Origin: Paenibacillus sp. FSL H8-0548
GTDB taxonomy: Bacteria > Bacillota > Bacilli > Paenibacillales > Paenibacillaceae
Length of the DNA: 64,000 nt
Reading direction: 5' to 3'
NCBI RefSeq assembly: GCF_038630985.1
Contig: NZ_CP152049.1
Location: 3,367,501-3,431,500 of the forward strand
The notes under the pieces were generated by a model that saw only the letters and a list, made by a program, of their open reading frames with translations, was not told the origin of the DNA and did not search any database. Of this stretch, positions 58,737 to 64,000 are shown one piece after another (the first letter of the stretch is position 1; each line of letters starts with the position of its first letter). A program made the position numbers and the translations under genes.

Positions 58737-59486
58737 ATGTTTGCCAGCTTGGAAGGAAAGAAAGCACTCGTTACCGGAGCATCGCGTGGTATTGGCAGAG
58801 CGATTGCTGTCGCGCTCGCCGAAGCAGGAGCTGATGTTGCCATCAATTATTCAGGCAGCGAGGCAGCAGCTGCAGAAACTGCAGAGGCAGTAGAGGCGCT
58901 TGGCAGACGTGCAATCGTCATCAAAGCGAATGTTGGTAAAGTAGTCGAGTTTGACTCGATGGTTAAGGAAGTTATTGAGCAATTTGGCGCAATCGACATT
59001 TTGGTGAATAATGCAGGTATTACTAGAGATAATTTAATCATGCGCATGAAGGAAGACGAGTTCGACCAAGTCATTGAAACGAACCTTAAAGGTGTATTTA
59101 ATGGCATTAAAGCGGTCACTCGCTCGATGATGAAGCAGCGTTATGGCCGCATTATTAACATTTCTTCCGTGGTTGGCGTTATCGGCAATCCAGGTCAGGC
59201 GAATTATGTTGCGGCTAAAGCGGGTGTCATTGGTCTTACTAAGGCTAGTGCGCGCGAGCTTGCTTCCAGGGGCATTACTGTTAACTGTGTTGCCCCTGGA
59301 TTTATACAAACCGAGATGACAGACAAGCTTCCGGAAGAAATGCGTCAATCGTTGACTGGCCAAATTCCGCTTGCCCGTCTCGGTGATCCGAGTGACATCG
59401 CAAGCGCTGTTCGTTTTCTTGCTTCGGATGCCTCAGCCTATATGACTGGGCAGACGATTCATGTGGATGGCGGCATGTATATGTAA
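58737..59486 (+). CDS. fabG: 3-oxoacyl-ACP reductase FabG
   Basis: 249 residues; SDR fold with cofactor motif [12 protein letters not shown] (TGxxxGxG), NNAG, catalytic Ser in ISSVVG and YVAAK (Tyr...Lys). It reduces 3-oxoacyl-ACP with NADPH. Start ATG after GGTGGAGGGATTCG. Confidence 0.95.
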   Translation: MFASLEGKKALVTGASRGIGRAIAVALAEAGADVAINYSGSEAAAAETAEAVEALGRRAIVIKANVGKVVEFDSMVKEVIEQFGAIDILVNNAGITRDNLIMRMKEDEFDQVIETNLKGVFNGIKAVTRSMMKQRYGRIINISSVVGVIGNPGQANYVAAKAGVIGLTKASARELASRGITVNCVAPGFIQTEMTDKLPEEMRQSLTGQIPLARLGDPSDIASAVRFLASDASAYMTGQTIHVDGGMYM

Positions 59487-59577
59487 CACTGATTAATTTG
59501 GCAATCTGGAATTAAAACGGTTACGTATGGCATTTTATCTTTAATTCTCGTATAATACCATGGAGGAGGTGAACCGG

Positions 59578-59811
59578 ATGTCCGAAGTAGTAGATCGCGT
59601 AAAACGTATCGTCATCGACCGACTTGGCGTAGACGAAGCGGAAGTAACACTTGAAGCTTCATTTAAAGATGACCTCGGCGCTGACTCTCTTGATGTCGTT
59701 GAATTGGTCATGGAGCTAGAAGACGAGTTTGATATGGAAATTTCTGATGAAGATGCTGAGACAATCACCACTGTGGGAGAAGTTGTTAAATACATACAAT
59801 CTCATACGTAA
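59578..59811 (+). CDS. acpP: acyl carrier protein
   Basis: The start at 59578 is set by GGAGGAGGTG. 77 residues, strongly acidic. The phosphopantetheine attachment serine is in [18 protein letters not shown]. It carries acyl intermediates for the whole pathway. A 91-bp gap with a strong ribosome site separates it from fabG, allowing high translation. Confidence 0.97.
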   Translation: MSEVVDRVKRIVIDRLGVDEAEVTLEASFKDDLGADSLDVVELVMELEDEFDMEISDEDAETITTVGEVVKYIQSHT

Positions 59812-59819
59812 GAAGGACA

Positions 59820-59842
59820 GTCCCGTTTATAACAAACGGGAC
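59820..59842 (+). terminator. hairpin after acpP
   Basis: GTCCCGTTT pairs with AAACGGGAC around ATAAC. The T content after it is low (TTCTCTCC), so it may be a partial terminator or a 3' end stabiliser for the acpP mRNA. Confidence 0.55.
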
Positions 59843-60080
59843 TTCTCTCCATCTAGTTGATTTTTTACTTAGACAAAGCTGAAAATTGTTGTTTAGTATA
59901 CGCATAATATTTATACCTCCTTATATTTCGAGCGTAAAGGTTCAAACTGTCTATAAACGGTCTGGCTTGTATTTATCGAGAAATATAAGCAGGGTATACG
60001 CGTTGCAGTCATATCGACTTATATTTAACAAAGATGATGCAGCTTGCTCATCTATTTTGCTGGACATTGAGGTGAATCGA

Positions 60081-61322
60081 ATGAAACAAAGAGTGGTTGT
60101 TACGGGTATGGGGGTTATTACCTCGCTCGGTTCCGATTTGGAGCAATTTTGGGGAAACCTGCTAGAAGGTAAATCAGGGGTATCGGTTGTTGAGGCGTTC
60201 GATTTTTCTGAATACCCGACCTATATTGCCGCAGAGATAAAAAACTTCAGTCCCGAGAATTACGGTTTAGATAAAAAAGAAGCGCGCAGAATGGATCGAT
60301 TTGTACAGTTTGCAGCAGTCGCAAGCCAATTGGCGGTTAAAGATGCTGACTTGCAAATTGGTCAAAATGCGGATGCAGAGCGTGTGGGCGTTATGGTTGG
60401 CTCCGGCATCGGCGGACTTGGCACATGGGAGGACCAGCATAATATTTTGCTTGAGAAGGGTCCTAAGCGCGTTAGTCCATTCTTTATTCCGATGATGATC
60501 GCGAATATGGCTTCTGGACAAGTATCGATGCTGACTGGTGCGAAGGGTCCGAACAGTACAGCGGTCACCGCTTGTGCAACGGGTACTCATTCCATAGGCG
60601 ACTCCTTCAAATTGATTCAACGCGGCGACGCCGACGTGATGATTGCTGGCGGTGCAGAGGCGACGATTAGACCAACGGGTATGGCTGGCTTTTGCTCGAT
60701 GCGCGCGATGTCTGTTCGCAATGATGAGCCTGAGAAAGCAAGCCGTCCGTTTGATGTTGATCGTGATGGTTTTGTTATGGGTGAGGGCGCTGGCGTAATG
60801 GTGCTTGAATCATTAGAGCATGCGCAAGCACGCGGGGCGAAAATCTATTGCGAAGTTATTGGCTACGGCATGAGCGGTGATGCCCATCATATGACCGAGC
60901 CAGACCCGGACGGTGCTGCTCGCTGCATGGTGAAGGCGTTTAAGGATGCTGGAATTGAGCCATCCGAGATCGACTACATCAACGCACACGGCACATCTAC
61001 TCCTGTCGGTGATCGTTCCGAGACCAAAGCGATTAAGAAAGCGCTCGGTGATCATGCCTACAAGGTAGCGGTAAGCTCGACAAAATCGATGACAGGTCAT
61101 TTGCTCGGTGCTGCAGGTGGCGTTGAAGCTGTAATACTAGGCTTGACGCTCAAAAACGGCATCATTGCACCGACCATTAATTTAGAAAATCAAGATCCAG
61201 AGTGTGATCTGGATTATGTACCTAATAAACCGCGCGAAGCTAATGTAAAGATAGCATTATCCAATTCATTCGGCTTTGGCGGACACAACGCTTCGATTGT
61301 GATGAAAGTTTATGAAGCGTGA
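60081..61322 (+). CDS. fabF: 3-oxoacyl-ACP synthase II FabF
   Basis: The start at 60081 ([17 protein letters not shown]) follows TTGAGGTGAATCG; the open frame runs 195 bp further upstream without a start signal. 413 residues. Active-site Cys in [13 protein letters not shown], and two His in [11 protein letters not shown] and [12 protein letters not shown]. It elongates acyl-ACP with malonyl-ACP. It overlaps rnc by 11 bp. Confidence 0.96.
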   Translation: MKQRVVVTGMGVITSLGSDLEQFWGNLLEGKSGVSVVEAFDFSEYPTYIAAEIKNFSPENYGLDKKEARRMDRFVQFAAVASQLAVKDADLQIGQNADAERVGVMVGSGIGGLGTWEDQHNILLEKGPKRVSPFFIPMMIANMASGQVSMLTGAKGPNSTAVTACATGTHSIGDSFKLIQRGDADVMIAGGAEATIRPTGMAGFCSMRAMSVRNDEPEKASRPFDVDRDGFVMGEGAGVMVLESLEHAQARGAKIYCEVIGYGMSGDAHHMTEPDPDGAARCMVKAFKDAGIEPSEIDYINAHGTSTPVGDRSETKAIKKALGDHAYKVAVSSTKSMTGHLLGAAGGVEAVILGLTLKNGIIAPTINLENQDPECDLDYVPNKPREANVKIALSNSFGFGGHNASIVMKVYEA

Positions 61323-62016
61323 TTCCTTCTATGAGCTGCAGCAGCGACTGCAGCTCAGCTTTAAGCGGACGAAGCTGCTGCGACAAGCCTTTACGCACAC
61401 CTCATATGTGAACGAGCATAAACGCGGATCGGCTCAGGATAATGAGCGTCTTGAGTTTTTGGGTGACGCGGTGCTTCAACTGCTTGTGTCGGAATATTTG
61501 TTCTCCGCGTACCCGCAGCGCCCAGAGGGTGAGCTTACAAGAATGCGTGCTTCCATCGTTTGTGAGCCTTCCTTGGCACAATTCGCGGAACGGCTGGAGC
61601 TAGGCTCGCATGTGCTGCTTGGCCGCGGTGAAGAACAGCTTGGCGGTAGGCAGCGTCAGGCGCTGCTTGCAGATTTGTTCGAATCATTTGTTGGAGCGAT
61701 CTTTCTAGATGCGGGTATTGAACAAACAAGAGCATTCCTAAATGAGCATATGTTCCCCTTTGTTGAGTCGAACGACTACGGCCTGCTGGTTAAGGATGCA
61801 AAGTCCAAGCTGCAGGAGCGTTCACAGCATCATGGGCTTGGGGCGGTTGAATACCGTATCATAGAAGAGCGCGGTCCTGCGCATGATCGTGAGTTTGTTG
61901 TTGAGGTTTATCTCGGTGAAGAGCGCTTTGGCGTTGGAAGCGGGAGAACGAAGAAGGAAGCGGAGCAGCGTGCTGCTGCTGAAGCATGGCGAACCCTATC
62001 GCAGGAGCAAGCCTAG
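61312..62016 (+). CDS. rnc: ribonuclease III
   Basis: 234 residues. The signature [21 protein letters not shown] contains catalytic acidic residues. [13 protein letters not shown] adds the second metal-site acid. The C-terminal dsRNA-binding domain is [23 protein letters not shown]...[17 protein letters not shown]. It cuts double-stranded RNA in rRNA and mRNA processing. It is translationally overlapped with fabF. Confidence 0.95.
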   Translation: MKRDSFYELQQRLQLSFKRTKLLRQAFTHTSYVNEHKRGSAQDNERLEFLGDAVLQLLVSEYLFSAYPQRPEGELTRMRASIVCEPSLAQFAERLELGSHVLLGRGEEQLGGRQRQALLADLFESFVGAIFLDAGIEQTRAFLNEHMFPFVESNDYGLLVKDAKSKLQERSQHHGLGAVEYRIIEERGPAHDREFVVEVYLGEERFGVGSGRTKKEAEQRAAAEAWRTLSQEQA

Positions 62017-62024
62017 TCAGCGAA

Positions 62025-62071
62025 GAGAGTGTCCAGAGCAGGTCATGCGATCTGATGGATGCTCTCTTTTT
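62025..62071 (+). terminator. terminator after rnc
   Basis: GAGAGTGTCCA pairs with TGGATGCTCTC (wobble pairs inside) across a 20-base loop, followed by TTTTTC. It separates rnc from smc. Confidence 0.75.
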
Positions 62072-62204
62072 CTGTTAAAAGAAGGGTAAAGCGGATCGCT
62101 GAATATTGCCTTAGGCTTGTTTTTACGATATGTTTTTGCGCGTTAATATGGTTATCAAGGCCCATAAGTTATGATACAATGAGGGGTGAGGTGAACACCA
62201 AGAC

Positions 62205-64000
62205 ATGTTTTTGAAACGGATTGAACTATCAGGCTTTAAGTCTTTCGCCGATCGAACTGAAATGGAATTCGTGACCGGGATCACTGCGGTTGTAGGACCA
62301 AATGGCAGCGGTAAAAGCAACATTTCAGATGGTATAAGATGGGTTCTTGGTGAGCAAAGCGCCAAGAGTCTGCGCGGCGGCAAGATGGAGGATATTATTT
62401 TTTCCGGCAGCGATGCTCGGAAGGCTGTCAACTATAGCGAGGTTTCTCTGACCCTCGACAATACTGACGGCGCGTTGCCGCTTGAATATAACGAGGTTAC
62501 GGTCACTAGGCGTGTGCATCGGAGCGGTGATAGTGAGTATTTGATTAATAAACAGCCATGCCGGCTAAAAGATATTACCGAGCTATTTATGGATACAGGT
62601 ATCGGTAAAGAAGCCTATTCCATTATTGGACAAGGCCGAATAGAAGAAATTTTAAGTACGCGATCGGAGGATCGCCGCGGTATTTTTGAGGAAGCGTCCG
62701 GTATTGTGAAATATAAGTCGCGTAAACGCGAGGCACAGAGAAAGCTTGATGAAACGGAGCAAAATCTGCTGCGTATTCATGATCTTGTCACAGAGCTTGA
62801 AGATCAAGTCAGTCCGCTTCGCAAGCAGTCGGAGAAAGCGATTCATTTCAAATCGCTTAAAGGGCAGCTGAAAACAAAAGAGATCTCCATGTATGTACAT
62901 AACATTGAACAGATTCATGGGTCATGGACCGAGGCAAGCGGCAAGCTTGAACGGTTAAAGCAGGAGGAGCTTCAGCTATCGACTGTTGTTAGCAAGCATG
63001 ATGCGCATCTAGAGAAGGATCGTCAGCAGCTGCGTGAGCTGGAGGTCGAGCTGGATCAGCTGCATGAAGCGATGCTGCAAATTGGCGAAGATTTTGAAAA
63101 ATGTGAAGGCTATGGCGAGGTTCTCAAAGAACGCAAACGAAATTTGGAGCAAAATAAACGGCAGCTGGAAGAGTCCATTGCGGCGCAGGATGATCGTATT
63201 GGAAAGTTAACGCAGGAGGAAGCGGAATTCCGAAGCCGTGCAGCCGTGCTGCAGCTGCAGCTCGCGGATCTTCGCGCAAAGATTTCCGATGAGGAAGCTC
63301 GTTTATTGGGTGTAGTTGGGGGCGCAGTGGCTGATGCAGAGGAGACGCTTAAAGGCGAGCTGCTAGAGGTGCTTAGCGCAATGGCTCAGCATCGCAATGA
63401 AATTCGATATGCAGCTCAGCAGCAGGAAACGCTTCAGCGGCGGATGGAGCGAATTAGTGAGGATGAGACGAAGTGGCTGGAGCAGCAAGCGAGGCTCGAT
63501 GCTAGGCGTTTGGAGCTAGCAGAGGCTTTGGAGACTACACTTGCTAGGCTAGAGCAGGCAAGAAACAAAACACTTACGGAATCGGAGCAAATAAGAGCCA
63601 TTTCGCAAGGCTTGGAAGAAGTGACCTTGGCGATACGCAAGTGGGAGCAAAAGCTCGACAGCCATGTTTCGAGAAGAGACACGATGAAGGAAATGCAGGA
63701 TGCGCTCGATGGCTTCCAGCAGGGCGTAAAAGAGGTGCTGAAAGCTTCACGGAGAAGCAATGGCGCCATCACTGGCGTTCATGGTGCGGTAGCGGAGCTT
63801 GTTCGTGTGCCGGAACGTATTGAGGTCGCTGTAGAAACGGCGCTTGGCGGCGCTTTGCAGCATGTTGTTATGGAGGATGAGAAGAGTGCACGAACGGCAA
63901 TTGCTTTTCTAAAGCAGCGTCAGCTGGGCCGTGCAACCTTTCTTCCTCTGGATGTCATTCGCGGCAGACAAGTGTCTGAGCATGATAAGCGGACAGCAGA
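62205..64000 (+). CDS. smc: chromosome condensation protein SMC (partial, 5' part)
   Basis: ATG at 62205 after GAGGGGTGAGGTG; open to the window edge, about 598 residues seen of roughly 1190. The start [19 protein letters not shown] and Walker [10 protein letters not shown] (about 32-40) are clear. Next come the head-proximal [17 protein letters not shown] and [16 protein letters not shown], a long coiled coil, and the first half of the hinge (about 520-598). It forms the SMC-ScpAB condensin that loads at parS and organises the chromosome. The 3' end is outside the window. Confidence 0.95.
   Translation, partial: MFLKRIELSGFKSFADRTEMEFVTGITAVVGPNGSGKSNISDGIRWVLGEQSAKSLRGGKMEDIIFSGSDARKAVNYSEVSLTLDNTDGALPLEYNEVTVTRRVHRSGDSEYLINKQPCRLKDITELFMDTGIGKEAYSIIGQGRIEEILSTRSEDRRGIFEEASGIVKYKSRKREAQRKLDETEQNLLRIHDLVTELEDQVSPLRKQSEKAIHFKSLKGQLKTKEISMYVHNIEQIHGSWTEASGKLERLKQEELQLSTVVSKHDAHLEKDRQQLRELEVELDQLHEAMLQIGEDFEKCEGYGEVLKERKRNLEQNKRQLEESIAAQDDRIGKLTQEEAEFRSRAAVLQLQLADLRAKISDEEARLLGVVGGAVADAEETLKGELLEVLSAMAQHRNEIRYAAQQQETLQRRMERISEDETKWLEQQARLDARRLELAEALETTLARLEQARNKTLTESEQIRAISQGLEEVTLAIRKWEQKLDSHVSRRDTMKEMQDALDGFQQGVKEVLKASRRSNGAITGVHGAVAELVRVPERIEVAVETALGGALQHVVMEDEKSARTAIAFLKQRQLGRATFLPLDVIRGRQVSEHDKRTA

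Noticed and set aside
59886..60080. N-terminal extension of FabF
   Set aside because: The 65 extra codons have no start signal and no FabF similarity; GAGGTG before ATG 60081 fixes the normal start.
1..64000. CRISPR array, tRNA or rRNA genes
   Set aside because: No regularly spaced repeats with unique spacers and no cloverleaf or rRNA-like sequence were seen on either strand.

Overview
The window looks like a chromosomal segment of a Paenibacillus-type, spore-forming Firmicute carrying an integrated siphophage-like prophage. The host assignment rests on gene order on the right: rsmD-coaD-ylbJ-ylbL(PDZ-Lon)-tmcAL-yceD-rpmF running into fapR-plsX-fabH-fabD-fabG-acpP-fabF-rnc-smc. It also rests on strong AGGAGG ribosome sites, frequent TTG/GTG starts and the sporulation gene ylbJ. 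All names come from reading the sequence and recalling families; no searches were run.

Region 1 (1-2816) is AT-rich accessory DNA: a membrane-anchored Mrr-type nuclease with a C4 zinc finger, a GNAT acetyltransferase and a MutT-like Nudix hydrolase. Its right edge has an 11-bp-period pair of ATTTGGTGG motifs about 50 bp before the attachment core. The prophage has a similar arrangement at its own right end, so this stretch may be the end of a second element integrated in tandem at the same site.

Region 2 (2817-48962) is a complete-looking prophage bounded by a perfect 64-bp direct repeat, which makes a 46,082-bp unit. From left to right it holds: leftward integrase, ImmA-like peptidase and repressor; rightward Cro-like gene with an operator cluster; small early genes; a PcfK/AcrIIA9-like and PcfJ-like pair; DUF3102-like protein, replication initiator, G39P-like loader and DnaB helicase; an actin-like ParM/ParR pair with a candidate 11-bp-iteron parC; small accessory genes; a late regulator; a hairpin-rich candidate structured RNA; a second small tyrosine recombinase; terminases, portal, protease/scaffold, decoration and capsid proteins; neck genes, tail tube, tail chaperones with a probable +1 frameshift, tape measure and Dit; fibres and a propeller-like receptor-binding protein; an acyltransferase moron with its own promoter and flanking hairpins; Tal; a secreted stalk-like protein; XhlA, holin and amidase. 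After the lysis genes come two cargo modules: a STAS-HATPase plus STAS-like (DUF4325) pair bounded by terminators, and a UvrX/YolD translesion module whose promoter carries LexA-like boxes.

Region 3 (48963-64000) is core chromosome. FapR probably represses the lipid operon through an operator immediately downstream of the -10 element of its own promoter. plsX, fabH, fabD, fabG, acpP and fabF build and elongate acyl chains, rnc processes RNA, and smc (cut by the window edge) organises chromosomes.

Most interesting: the tandem-integration signature, the two-gene STAS/ATPase cargo, the structured RNA at 18670-18918, the phage parMRC, the AcrIIA9/PcfK-like protein behind a hairpin that overlaps its ribosome site, and the acyltransferase conversion cassette.
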